The notes: generated by a model from the letters alone, not told the origin. 64,000 nucleotides of DNA from Clavelina lepadiformis (GCF_947623445.1 NC_135246.1:2172501-2236500), one strand, 5' to 3'. Shown: positions 1 through 8,844, counted from the stretch's first letter. A program made the numbers and translations.

Positions 1-61
1 TTTTTTGACAGGTCAAAAAATAATCGCCCTAGGTAGTTATCACCCTAGTTATCATCAGGTC

Positions 62-255
62 GTTCCGGTCCCGTACCTTACAACCTGCGGCGGTATGTGC
101 CGTACAACTATAGCTTAGGCGTAAGCCTTTAGCTTAAGGCTTATGCCGTTTAGCCTAAGTGTAGTTCCGGTACCGTACAGCCTGCGGCGGTATGTGCCGT
201 ATAACTATAGCCTATGCGTAGGCCTTAAGTTTAAGACTTATAGGCCTACCGTATA
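62..255. repeat. Two-copy ~102-bp imperfect tandem repeat with palindromic arms
   Basis: The motif GTTCCGGT..CCGTAC recurs at 62 and 164, followed in both copies by CCTGCGGCGGTATGTGCCGT. Each copy then holds a different inverted repeat: GGCGTAAGCC (118-127) faces GGCTTATGCC (138-147) in the first, and GTAGGCC (218-224) faces GGCCTAC (243-249) in the second. This may be part of a foldback element or a local satellite; the family is not recognised. Confidence 0.6.
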
Positions 256-1807
256 ATAGCAGTACCTAATAGATTGGAAGGTTTAGATAAAATTGCTGTA
301 AATGCGAGTATAATAAAATTAACCGGCTGTTAAATGTCCAAATTCCGGATCCGGGTAACAAAGGACGAAGGTAAACCACAGCCAACCAGTAAGTCTGTAA
401 CTGAAGGCAACAAGCACAAATAATAGCTTGCCGAGTTTAGACGTTTCAACAATACAGTATGCCAATACTGTATGCGTAGCCACTATGCGAAAAGACCCAG
501 TATGCGAAATTTTGCAAAAAATTGCTAATAAAATTTTAAGTTTTGCACATTTTGAAATGAAATTTCTTGTGCAACATTTTAAAGCCCTTCTCTGTTAACA
601 GTCAAATTTTCAAGTTTCTACCTACAAATTATCCTTGTTTTGTATCAAAAGAAACACACCGTACTACAAAGAAAGCTAAATTTCTTGCTGAGGCAAGAAA
701 TCGGTCCCTGTACAAATCTATTAATTTTTCGCGAATAATAGAAGCAAGAGAGCTCTTTTTTCGCACACTTGCGCATTGGTTCCTCCTCTAAGTCTCTTTA
801 TATTTTCGTGGAGCTCTTTCATCTTTAAATTTCTTTTTTAATGACTTTTTCTACGTTGGTCCAACTTTGGTGTGGTAGCCAATATGCGAACGTAATTTCA
901 TAGAACTGTAAAATCCTTTGAGTCACACATGGTTCGTTTTAGTGAACTGGTGTAGGTGTGTCACATTGCTCTATAGTCTATAGCCTACATTTTTGGTGGA
1001 AATTTTTCAATAAGCGTTCTTCTAAGCTACTTGAAAATTTCAAGACTTTTCTTTGGTAAGTCTTGTACGAACTAATGATGAAAAGTAAATAATCTTCCAT
1101 TTACTGACAAATTGCTTAAAATTGCAGGCATTCATTCTTGGTTCGTGTGTGTTTATTGTAGATGTAATGGAATGATTGGTTATTGTTGTTGAACTTGACT
1201 GTACCAGCCACTCCAATACAATCTATGATTGTCTGAATGTTTATTGTCCTCGATATAGATGAGCCTCAAGGTCGTTGTATTGCTTTATCAACCCTAGACT
1301 CGACTATTCAGCTAAGAGCTGACTGTCTTGTGAAGCCGACAAGCAAAGTTGTCTGACTTAACACTGAGCTTATCTTAAATTGTACTGTTCAGTAGTTTGC
1401 ACAAATATGTTGATTGTATAAACTGATTATATTGTTTCTTCTTTATACGATTACAAATTGACAGTACATTTGCACATCAACAGCATTTCTACCAACAGTT
1501 AATGTAATAGCATTTTGGCTTAGCTATATTCAACTGTATTAAATTACTGGTTGCTGGTAACTGTAAAACTTGATTAAAAAGCATACGCTAACACACTTAC
1601 TTTGGCAAAACTGAACGCATGCGAGAAAGGCACAAATATTACGTCACAACCATAGTACAGGAAGTTATTGTGACTCGTTTTACGCTTTGCTAAAACGACA
1701 CATAAGTACGAGAATTGTAAATCTTACACAATCTGTATATTTTCTTTGGTTATTATCACAATATTATCACATAGATGTTTGAAAATGTGTAATTTTTTAG
1801 TCTATGC
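256..1807. other. AT-rich non-coding flank
   Basis: I see no convincing gene, RNA gene or repeat here. A 74-codon open frame at 567-791 has no recognisable domain and ordinary AT-rich composition. Short TATGCG words recur around 460-510 and near 885 without forming a clear repeat. Confidence 0.5.
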
Positions 1808-2000
1808 CAGGGGTGAGCAAGCTTGTTCAATGAAAGAGTCACTTGTGGTAAACTATAAACACCAGGGAGCCGCAAAATCTGTGATGTTTGTCAATTTGGT
1901 TATTATATTATTAGTAATAATTTTGGGATATTACTTTTCAGCTAGAAGACCCATAAAAAACATGTAGGCGAGACGCATTTTGATCACCTTTGCCATAGAG

Positions 2001-2570
2001 CAGGGGTGGCCAGACCTGCTTCATGCTCGAGCCGCATATAACAAATTCCAGTTTTAAAAGAGCCACAACACAAACACAATAGAAACCACGAATTTATTCA
2101 CTCACAAAGAAGTGTAGCTATTGATAAACATTAGTGCTGCGTGGTGATACTATGACTCTCCACCTGGGCTTCACCAACTCTTTTTGCAATTATTAGTATA
2201 ACCGTAACCAAGACTTAAAACTAGGTCAGCCCTGACGTACAGCTTCAATCTGACAGTTTACTTAACTACAGTGTACAAGTTAGCACACTTCTGTACAATA
2301 ATGTACTTTTTGGAGTGTAATTTCATTATTACTAACAATGAGTCCATTGTTAATACGTGTGATGAAACAATGCGTTCTATTACACGTATTAACATCACAC
2401 GTATCATCATTCACATCACATTCACATCACACGTATTCATCATTTTATCACATCATCATCTGATCAAACAACTCGTCTAGACCGGGAAAATTGCATGTCT
2501 AATTCAACAATGCTAATTCATTAAAGAGCCGCAATCAAATGCTCAAAGAGCCGCAGTTTGGCCACCCCTG
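2001..2570. mobile_element. Non-autonomous hAT transposon with intact 8-bp target site duplication
   Basis: The element begins CAGGGGTGGCCAGACC and ends with the inverted match GTTTGGCCACCCCTG. It is flanked by a perfect 8-bp direct repeat CCATAGAG at 1993-2000 and 2571-2578, the size made by hAT transposases. It has no transposase ORF, so it would have needed a transposase supplied in trans. The perfect duplication suggests it is younger than the element it sits in. Confidence 0.85.
2341..2465. repeat. CATCACACGTAT-type simple repeat with hairpin potential
   Basis: Inside the 2001-2570 element, CATCACACGTAT-like words recur several times after an opposite-strand copy (TAATACGTGTGATG near 2350), so the block could fold on itself. 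It looks like internal expansion in a non-autonomous element. Confidence 0.5.
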
Positions 2571-2787
2571 CCATAGAGTATAGAATCTATAACTGAAAAC
2601 AATGTCGGATTCTATGTCTAGTGTTACGTCATAAACGAAATCCTGGCATAAATAAAGAAAAAAGTAAACAGAAACGTTCATAAACGGCACTCTTGATAGC
2701 CTTTACAATTTTTGTGGAACTTTACGATTCGATTAGAAGAGCCACAAAAAAACATGCCGGCGGCGAGCCGTAGTTTGCCCACCCCTG

Positions 2788-3748
2788 CTCTACGTTAAAC
2801 CTAATGTTATGTTTAACATCACTAGCAGATGAACAAACTGCATCTACTGACTACTCACTTATCTGTGAGTTTGTATAGTATGCAAAGCTTATTATAATAG
2901 GTAGCAGATATCACTCTACCACTAGTATAAAAGGTCCAAACGCCATAAATTGGACATTTTCGCATGGTGATTTCACATTGTTTTGTTACAGGTTGTTATA
3001 ATCAACTCACCAAATTTGCCATACATTTTCCACAATAAATGGTTACACTAAATATCACCAATTCTTTGCCTTGGATATTTAATTGCAACTTTAATTACGA
3101 TTTAAGTTTGATAGTTCAACTGTATGTTAAATATTTTTCATTATGTATGGTAAGAGCAATTAATTATTGTTACCATTTATCTGTAATTAATAAATGTAGC
3201 TCATATCTTCACAAATTGTTTGTTAGATTTGCAAATGCTTTTTCTTGTTGTAGGCTGTTGAAATTATTGTCAGAAAAGTAGACGTAGAGTCTTTTAGTGG
3301 AACACTGAGGAATTTTGTAAGAGTTTTTATGACAAATCTTTAACATCACAATTTTCGTGGAGCGGCCTCGGTCAAAAAAATAATGAAAATAAAGAATGCA
3401 TTCAAAGATAATAAATAAGCTATATCATGCTTTTCTTGGTAAGGCTTTAACTACAAATTTTCTAACAACTGAATAATTATTCCAAACATACATTAAGACT
3501 GTACTAAATGATGCCGTTATTCTTAGCTTTATTTAACGTAAATCAATCACCTGAAATAATAGAATAATAGTAAAACAATAATAGTAGAAAAGCAACACAA
3601 CCTCACAGCTCAAAGGATGTTCGTTTGTGACAATACGAACCGTGGAGTAATCTTAGTCTACAACTAAGGAATGCGCGAAGCAGACAAACACAAGTAATCA
3701 AGATAAACGAGGCGAGTTTAACACAGGAATTTTCATTACAAAGACTAT
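2788..3748. other. AT-rich intergenic sequence
   Basis: No gene or known repeat is visible. An 80-codon open frame at 3039-3281 and a 73-codon minus-strand frame at 3603-3824 show no family resemblance and are of a length expected by chance. Confidence 0.45.
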
Positions 3749-4149
3749 TAGGGATGGGTGGATACGAACTCAAACCCGAAAAGATTCGCCGAATATCGCC
3801 TTTATGGAAGATTCGGGTGAACACGAATACCTACAATGGCGAACCCGAATACAATATTACTTATAATAAATTTACTGACGATAGTTAAAAATGATGATCT
3901 AGTTTCGCGACAAAGCTAAACTAGAGTCAGCAGGAACTTATAATGAAGGTCGTTTTCCTAACGATTTTGCTTTTACAATCGTTTTTTAAACATTATTTTT
4001 CGAAAGAAAGTAATTTGTTTATCGATTACACCATGTTACAAGCAAGACTTGACAGCTTTTGGATGAAATTTTATTGCTTGGTTCTAGTACGAATAGATTT
4101 GGGATTCGTTCGTGTCGACCTTCATAATATTCCTCGCAGCACATCCCTA
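3749..4149. mobile_element. Possible hAT-like element with TAGGGATG termini
   Basis: TAGGGATGGGTG at the left faces ...CACATCCCTA at the right, an imperfect inverted repeat of about 11 bp. Related ACGAAC and CCCGAA subterminal words lie inside both ends. TAGGGATG-type ends occur in several animal hAT families. I could not find a convincing 8-bp target duplication (AAGACTAT versus ATTAACCC), so both boundaries and family are tentative. Confidence 0.4.
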
Positions 4150-4600
4150 ATTAACCCTATTCTAACTAGGCTTGGCTTCGATCGGCGAATAACGGTAGCA
4201 GACCAAGTCACAAGGCCCAAAAAGTGGATCCACCCAGTTCCGGATCGGATCCACCACGTACTGGATGACTTCACGACCAAGTTTGATGGACACGAAACTC
4301 ACATCCTCGGAGTGAGGCGTTTTATAGAATTGAACACCGGACAAGATTTAGGTTTTTTCTTCGCCGAGCAATGCTTTATACTTGCCCTGACCACCACGTC
4401 CCTACCGTTGGGTTCTCGCCCACAAGCGAAACAGCCTTCGTCACAGTTGGTGGCCACGAATCCCTCCCTGAGGACTCACCTGGACAAGATCCCGCCACAT
4501 TTTCTTCCATTTCGTGTGTTCCCTTCACACAGGTAGATCGATATTGCGCATTTGATAATTTGAGGTTCAGTTCAGGAACCTTCCGCTAACTTGCTTTTTT
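4150..4600. other. GC-richer patch of unknown nature
   Basis: This segment is clearly richer in G+C than its surroundings and is open in more than one frame: plus-strand frames ending near 4536 and 4589, and a 60-codon minus-strand frame at 4162-4344. None of the translations resembles a family I know. On the minus strand a short ATG frame beginning near 4510 runs into CCAG|GTGAGT, a good splice-donor match. It could be an unrecognised first exon with its promoter, or an old inserted fragment. Confidence 0.3.
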
Positions 4601-5260
4601 TAAAGTGGGTATGAACGTGTGAGTCCGTAAAATTGAAGATCAAAATTTAACAATTGTTGTAGGTTACTTTTGTATGTTTTATCACCATGTTTTTGTCATA
4701 CTTTTTGCTCAGTTTAATTTAATGTTTGTACTTTCTGCAGTAACAGCTGGAATCACGTATATTTTGAAATATCAGTGAGAAAAATAAACACACGTATCTT
4801 TCCCAAACTGCAAACAAAAACAATCCCAGGCGTAGCATATAGTGCTGTTTACTGCCATTCAAAGCAAACAGTTTGAATTGTTGGTGTAAAATCAACAGTG
4901 CATTAAATTGTTATTGAAGCAGATAATAACACATCAAAATCTCATCTTTTCCTACAATTGGTGAAGTCAGCTGTCTTAACCTACTTAAAGTTCAGTATTA
5001 TTAACATGACTCATAGGAAATTAACAAAAACTCATGTTGTAACAACGCATTCTTTGCACACAGTATTTAAGTTACAACGCTTCACTTATTTCACATAACA
5101 CAAGATTTGTTACAAAAAATTGCATAAATAACTATGCTTGTAGCACAAATCTTTTTCAACTTCAAGAAAATTTGCAGCATTGTAGAAATTACAATTATGA
5201 AGGTGCATTTACATTTAAAAGCAATCAAGCAAGCTTTCCAATCAGATGAATTAAAATTGT
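4601..5260. other. Downstream flank / presumed 3' UTR side of the HACD gene
   Basis: This AT-rich sequence lies downstream of the HACD stop codon on the minus strand. I see no clear AATAAA on that strand, no RNA gene and no repeat. Confidence 0.35.
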
Positions 5261-5346
5261 TCAATTTCTTTTCTTTTCACTTGAAGAATCACCCTTGAAT
5301 GCCTTCTTTCTCTGGGTGAACATGTGGCAATAAAGCTGGGGAAAAA
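5261..5346 (-). CDS. HACD: HACD (PTPLA family) 3-hydroxyacyl-CoA dehydratase, last coding exon
   Basis: A splice acceptor GGAACAG precedes this exon, which joins in phase with the exon at 5518-5656. It encodes FFPQLYCHMFTQRKKAF followed by a lysine- and serine-rich tail and TGA at 5261-5263. FPQLYxHMxxQRRK is the hallmark C-terminal block of animal HACD1/HACD2. The protein ends in KKRN, a KKxx di-lysine ER-retrieval signal, which fits an integral ER membrane enzyme. HACD performs the third step of very-long-chain fatty acid elongation, dehydrating 3-hydroxyacyl-CoA to trans-2-enoyl-CoA. Family assignment is firm; the paralogue is not resolved, and I cannot tell whether the whole gene is functional. 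Confidence 0.85.
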
Positions 5347-5517
5347 CTGTTCCAAAGCAAATTCAATATTATTTACAATTAACACTGAGAGTTATGCTTT
5401 GAGTAAGTTGCATTAATACTGTGTACAAAGTTACAAATATATAAAAAAATCAATCATCATTGAAAAGTCTCTATTATAATGCTATTTCAAATATTCAATG
5501 CGTAAGTTACAACTTAC

Positions 5518-5656
5518 ATATCTGGTAGATAGGAAAGGTGCACATTAAAACAATATGATAATCCAGAGCAAAGTTAAACACATTAGGTAGTGTGATTGAA
5601 TACAATCCACTTTCGCGGACTGGTTCCAAGCTGTTGTAAATTGTCAACGTTTCACC
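5518..5656 (-). CDS. HACD: HACD (PTPLA family) 3-hydroxyacyl-CoA dehydratase, penultimate coding exon
   Basis: The exon is bounded by a CGTAG acceptor (AG at 5657-5658) and a strong donor GTAAGT starting at 5517. It holds 46 codons plus one base, reading GETLTIYNSLEPVRESGLYS, then ITLPN..FNFALDY and a hydrophobic segment. This lines up with the GE-LTIY-ALP-VR-SGL-YSI-LPN-YNFSFDY region and last membrane helix of vertebrate HACD1/2. It continues in phase into the exon at 5261-5346. The exons for the N-terminal helices and the catalytic Tyr and Glu should lie at higher coordinates. I do not find them between 5657 and the start of the tRNA array, so the gene is either interrupted by the array or only a 3' fragment. 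Confidence 0.85.
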
Positions 5657-5868
5657 CTACGAAAAAAATTAAGTGTAAAATCCAAGTTATATATGAATAA
5701 GGTGGATTCCTAAAACTAGCTTAATTGTTTTTAAGATATGAACACGAAAGTCAGTAATACCAAGCCGAAATTAATAAAATTGTTAAATTAAAATTATCAA
5801 TGATAGAATTTCAAAATTCTGTCCCTACCGTTACTCCGTTAGTTACTCAAGTCGCATACGTCGTTACG

Positions 5869-6263
5869 AATGTTTTAGTTAAGTTCTTTTAACGATAACA
5901 GACAAACCTTTTATTGGTTAACTGTTATACTTTTATTATTTACTTATTAGACTCTAATAAACACTTTGAGACCCGTTAGAACTTTTTTGCAATGTGAATT
6001 AAACATTTTGCACCATATAGTTCACAAGGCACTTTTTAGGACCTATATAACTAATGTATAGTGCAAATGTTTTAGTTAAGTTCTTTTAACGATAACAGAC
6101 AAACCTTTGATTGGTTAACTGTTATACTTTTATTATTTACTTATTAGACTATAATAAACATTTTGAGACCCGTTAGAACTTTTTGCAATGTAAACTAAAT
6201 ATTTTGCACCATACAGTTCACAAGGCACTTTTTAGGACCTATATAACTAATGTATAGTGCAAA
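5869..6263. repeat. Tandem duplication, two ~197-bp copies
   Basis: AATGTTTTAGTTAAGTTC at 5869 recurs at 6066, and the start of a third copy is seen near 6262. Both copies share the same blocks, including GGTTAACTGTTATAC and TTTAGGACCTATATAAC, with few differences. It looks like a recent local duplication; no family is recognised. Confidence 0.8.
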
Positions 6264-6331
6264 TGTTTTGATTTAAAGAGGTTTAGTTGTTTATTGATTG
6301 ATCATTGGTCATCAATCATTGATTGATCCAG

Positions 6332-6451
6332 GAGAACTTTGCAGACTTTAACAAGTTGTTTCTTCATGCCATGGAAAAGTTGCGTAGATATTTGGAAGAT
6401 TATTGTTACCCTCTTAATGATGTTCGTGGATCCCCCAAGTCACGCAAATAG
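6332..6451 (+). CDS. Possible terminal coding exon, unknown protein
   Basis: An acceptor-like TGATCCAG (ending 6331) is followed by 39 open codons containing HAMEKLRRYLEDYCYPLND and ending KSRK, then TAG at 6449-6451. AATAAA follows seven bases later at 6458-6463. Codon composition is less AT-extreme than the surroundings. I do not recognise the peptide and no upstream exon is visible, so this could be chance. Confidence 0.25.
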   Translation, partial: ENFADFNKLFLHAMEKLRRYLEDYCYPLNDVRGSPKSRK

Positions 6452-6457
6452 TGACAA

Positions 6458-6463
6458 AATAAA
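6458..6463 (+). promoter_or_regulatory. Possible polyadenylation signal AATAAA
   Basis: This canonical hexamer lies directly after the stop of the candidate exon ending at 6451. It is common in AT-rich DNA, so it only has meaning together with that exon. Confidence 0.25.
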
Positions 6464-6916
6464 CGAATTATAATTTGATGGCATTTTGTGAATACGAATG
6501 CATCAGTGTCTAAGACACTCTGCAGCTAATCTGAAAATAAAAACATTATTGATATCAATATTAGGCCTTTATGCTCATAACTGGAAAACAATAACGGCCT
6601 TACAAGGACAAGACCTTTTTATTCTTATTCACCACTGACTGTCCGATATGAACACAGTACTGCGAAGGCTATTTGCTATTATGCCCTAATGCTATTTCTG
6701 TATAACTTGATATATGTAAACTATAAAGTCAAGGTAAGTATACCATAACAGCAATAATAATACATAGGTCATGCATATGCATCCTTTCTTGTAACAAGTA
6801 TCTGATAAAATAAAATTTTTTAAAGCACATGACTAAGGTTTTAAAATGATTTTTTCTATACGAGATATTTTCTGTAGTTTTATGATCACGGATGTGATAT
6901 GGGAAAAGGTATAGGG
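6464..6916. other. AT-rich intergenic sequence
   Basis: No gene or repeat is recognised. A 63-codon minus-strand frame at 6729-6920 has no family resemblance. Confidence 0.35.
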
Positions 6917-7174
6917 TCAAATGGTTCCTTTATCTCTCTTCCATATTTTGTGATAATCAGAGTTGACATAAAAATGTATCAACTCGAAAACTATGATTGT
7001 ATTGATATAGGTTATTAGGTAACTCTTCAGTTCATAAGTGGGTGTTTTATCATCTATAGCTATTTTTGTAAAAATATTACTTATGTCAAATGCAGTATAT
7101 TTGTTTATACATGACTTTATAAAACAAACAGTCAAAAGAAATGAAGTATAGTCACGGTTAGAAACGTCAGCCAT
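6917..7174 (-). CDS. Unrecognised 85-codon open frame next to the array
   Basis: The frame starts with GTGTCATGG, a good context (G at -3 and +4), encoding MADVSNRDYTSFLLT, and stays open for 85 codons with several hydrophobic stretches. Its ATG is about 80 bp from the first array unit. I recognise no domain and the composition is AT-rich. It may be a first exon or chance. Confidence 0.2.
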   Translation of the reverse strand: MADVSNRDYTSFLLTVCFIKSCINKYTAFDISNIFTKIAIDDKTPTYELKSYLITYINTIIVFELIHFYVNSDYHKIWKRDKGTI

Positions 7175-7256
7175 GACACCATACGACGATCTTGGGCAAG
7201 GTATTAACGACGTTTATTCCTAATTATTGATTCCAACAAACAGTTTCCATGTTGTG

Positions 7257-7957
7257 TAATACCATTGCAATCCCATGTTATATAAGGCAAATCAGGCGTT
7301 TCCATTTTATAAAATACTACTCCAATAAAATATGTTTAAGCGTTGCATCGTTTACGACCTAAGATAAAAAAACTGCCTAGGCTCTTTGACATTATCTTAT
7401 AAGCAAAATTTATTTAGCTCCAAACACGATTTTTCGAGTAATTGCAATTAATGACAGATGATGCCTTGCGCTTTTTAAGGAAGCGTCAAACACCAAAAAA
7501 TGCCGTAAAATCTTTGTTTCTTTTATTATACAGTGAATTGACTAAACGAGTGATTACTAGAAAATCTTCCATGAGGCTCTCGGAAATTTTGCATGTCAAT
7601 TTAGTATGCTTTGAACTACCATTCCATAAAATGTCATCAAAAAAACACGATTCAAACTTTTTTTACAGAGGCGCAAAATAAACACTGAAATTTTTGGTCT
7701 AAAAAACCCAATTTTAGCTAATTTCATGCTAATTTTTAGCCTAATTCTGCACGCGACAAGTGCTAGGGTAATTCCCAGGCTAGAAACCAACACCAACAGT
7801 GCTGCCTTCTGATTGGTCTAAATAGGTTTTTTAAAGCCCTACGTAGGAGTACAACAAATTCATAAAGATCTTAGTTTTAGGGGTTTGACGCCTCCTTAAT
7901 AAACCAAACAAAGAAATTAGGCACTCACAAACGTGAAGTGAAGTTTTATTAAATTTC
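7257..7957. other. Spacer A of the unit (unit 1 as example)
   Basis: This is AT-rich sequence between the Met gene of one unit and the Ala(CGC) gene. It has a TATATAAGG near its left end, which lies upstream of the minus-strand Met gene of the preceding unit. It contains overlapping open frames on both strands (up to 123 and 103 codons) that are broken by length changes in an A-run in units 1, 2, 3, 9, 16, 24, 29 and 30. The 3' side of the Ser-Ala(CGC) transcript runs into it. I see no RNA gene in it. Confidence 0.5.
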
Positions 7958-8029
7958 TGGAGATGCCAGGAATTGAACCCGGGGCCTCACACATGCGAAG
8001 CGTGCGCTCTACCACTGAGCTACATCCCC
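7958..8029 (-). tRNA. tRNA-Ala-CGC: tRNA-Ala(CGC), unit 1
   Basis: The 72-nt cloverleaf has acceptor GGGGATG/CATCTCC with A73, anticodon loop TTCGCAT and T-loop TTCAATT. The G3:U70 wobble pair, the identity signal for alanyl-tRNA synthetase, is present. It reads GCG codons. It is close to vertebrate tRNA-Ala(CGC) as I recall it. It lies 3 nt downstream of tRNA-Ser(GCT) on the same strand. No T4 run follows for about 250 nt, so it has no obvious terminator of its own. This copy has the array consensus sequence. Confidence 0.96.
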
Positions 8030-8032
8030 AGC

Positions 8033-8114
8033 CGACGAGGATGGGACTCGAACCCACGCGTGCAGAGCACAATGGATTAGCAGTCCATCGCCTTAACCAC
8101 TCGGCCACCTCGTC
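8033..8114 (-). tRNA. tRNA-Ser-GCT: tRNA-Ser(GCT), unit 1
   Basis: This 82-nt class II tRNA has acceptor GACGAGG/CCTCGTC with G73, anticodon loop CTGCTAA (anticodon GCT, reading AGC/AGU), the long serine variable arm and T-arm GTGGGTTCGAGTCCCAT. It is nearly identical to vertebrate tRNA-Ser(GCT) as I recall it. It is the upstream member of a Ser-Ala pair: only GCT separates its 3' end from the first base of tRNA-Ala(CGC), with no T-run between. This copy has the array consensus sequence. Confidence 0.97.
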
Positions 8115-8618
8115 GATATGAAAACAATCTGGCCATAACGTTCAGCACATGTAATTTTTCAAAACACTACGTACATAGATTTGTCTACATATGAAGCAGA
8201 GATTCATCTGTAACAAGTCTGAGAGGATGCACGTAGAACGGAACACCTATCTGTTTGACTATGTCAATAATCTGTACTTCATTCTGTAGTGACATTGTGC
8301 TTGCCACCATCGTCACACTCAGGCAGTGGCGTTTGTAAATTTTTCTGGGTTCAAACTGCGGTCTTTGGAACAATCTTACTCAGGAACTAAAAAAGAACAA
8401 ACACTAGGCCATCCGATGATTTGAGTATTAGTAGGCTATATTTTTGTGATATCAAAGAAGATGTACAGTGACGACACCGAAAAGCTACACGAATTTAACC
8501 AAACCTGGGTGTACTGTGCAGTGCTCTAATCGGTTTCATTCGTATATTCCTATTATTATTTTGAGATGAAATATGAAGACTTTGAAAATACATGGAAGAT
8601 GTGCGAACTTTGTTGCGA
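8115..8618. promoter_or_regulatory. Spacer B: divergent upstream region of the Ser(GCT)- and Ala(AGC)+ genes (unit 1 as example)
   Basis: These 504 bp separate the 5' ends of two divergently transcribed tRNA genes, so any upstream Pol III signals for both lie here. A minus-strand frame of about 62 codons without a conventional ATG start stays open in almost every unit. Its differences between units include both silent and amino-acid changes, so I do not call it a gene. Confidence 0.4.
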
Positions 8619-8634
8619 GGGGGTGTAGCTCAAA

Positions 8635-8669
<35 letters not shown>

Positions 8670-8691
8670 GGATCGATACCCGGCACCTCCA
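8619..8691 (+). tRNA. tRNA-Ala-AGC: tRNA-Ala(AGC), unit 1
   Basis: The 73-nt cloverleaf has acceptor GGGGGTG/CACCTCC with A73, the G3:U70 identity pair, anticodon loop TTAGCAT, and T-arm CCGGG-ATCGATA-CCCGG. A34 is normally edited to inosine, so it would read GCU, GCC and GCA. The T-loop starts with A54 instead of T54, giving B box GGATCGATACC. It differs from the Ala(TGC) gene in the same unit by only two to three bases. This copy has the array consensus sequence. Confidence 0.97.
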
Positions 8692-8698
8692 AGAAACA

Positions 8699-8702
8699 TT
8701 TT
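8699..8702 (+). terminator. Pol III terminator TTTT after Ala(AGC), unit 1
   Basis: The T4 run begins 8 nt after the discriminator base of the Ala(AGC) gene and is kept in the other units. Confidence 0.75.
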
Positions 8703-8828
8703 ACTGATTTTCGTTTAAATCTAACTGAAAATGGATACAAAATCCCACTGATTTTTGAAGAAGCGACTGGGTTTGAGTTTGTCGTGAGTGAAAGAACATA
8801 GCACGCCGTTATAGAAACTGGGATTGGC

Positions 8829-8844
8829 GGGGGTGTAGCTCATA

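Larger units (their letters stand above)
1808..2787. mobile_element. Older hAT-type non-autonomous element(s), split by a younger hAT insertion
   Basis: The left end CAGGGGTGAGCAA (1808) and right end TTTGCCCACCCCTG (to 2787) form a CAGGGGTG-type terminal inverted repeat. Flanking octamers GTCTATGC and CTCTACGT agree at 5 of 8 bases, consistent with a decayed target duplication. Subterminal GAGCCGC/GAGCCAC words are typical of this kind of hAT-derived repeat. The stretch 1938-1992 resembles the right end at 2734-2787 in direct orientation, so 1808-1992 may instead be a complete ~185-bp copy of its own. There is no transposase coding capacity. Confidence 0.6.

Noticed and set aside
2271-2480. 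69-codon ORF in the hAT element
   Set aside because: It is a translation of the CATCACACGTAT-type simple repeat inside the element and has no resemblance to a transposase.
3943-4536. 197-codon plus-strand ORF
   Set aside because: Its first third lies in the putative hAT-like element and the rest in the GC-rich patch. No domain is recognisable, and overlapping frames are equally open.
5657-7256. Search for the N-terminal HACD exons in the interval before the array
   Set aside because: I scanned the minus strand for the conserved HACD blocks (the LYP-G block before GE-LTIY, the QT-A-LE-H block and the TEI-RY catalytic block) and found no match.
7917-8108. 63-codon minus-strand ORFs containing MAEWLRRW
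   Set aside because: They are a translation of the Ser(GCT) and Ala(CGC) tRNA genes on the minus strand.
8181-8375. Possible extra Pol III gene in spacer B (GGGTTCAAACT resembles a B box)
   Set aside because: There is no matching A box at the right distance and no cloverleaf; it is a chance match.
8592-8801. 67-69-codon ORFs starting MEDVRTLL
   Set aside because: They read straight through the Ala(AGC) tRNA gene; the repeated peptide is a translation of the tRNA.
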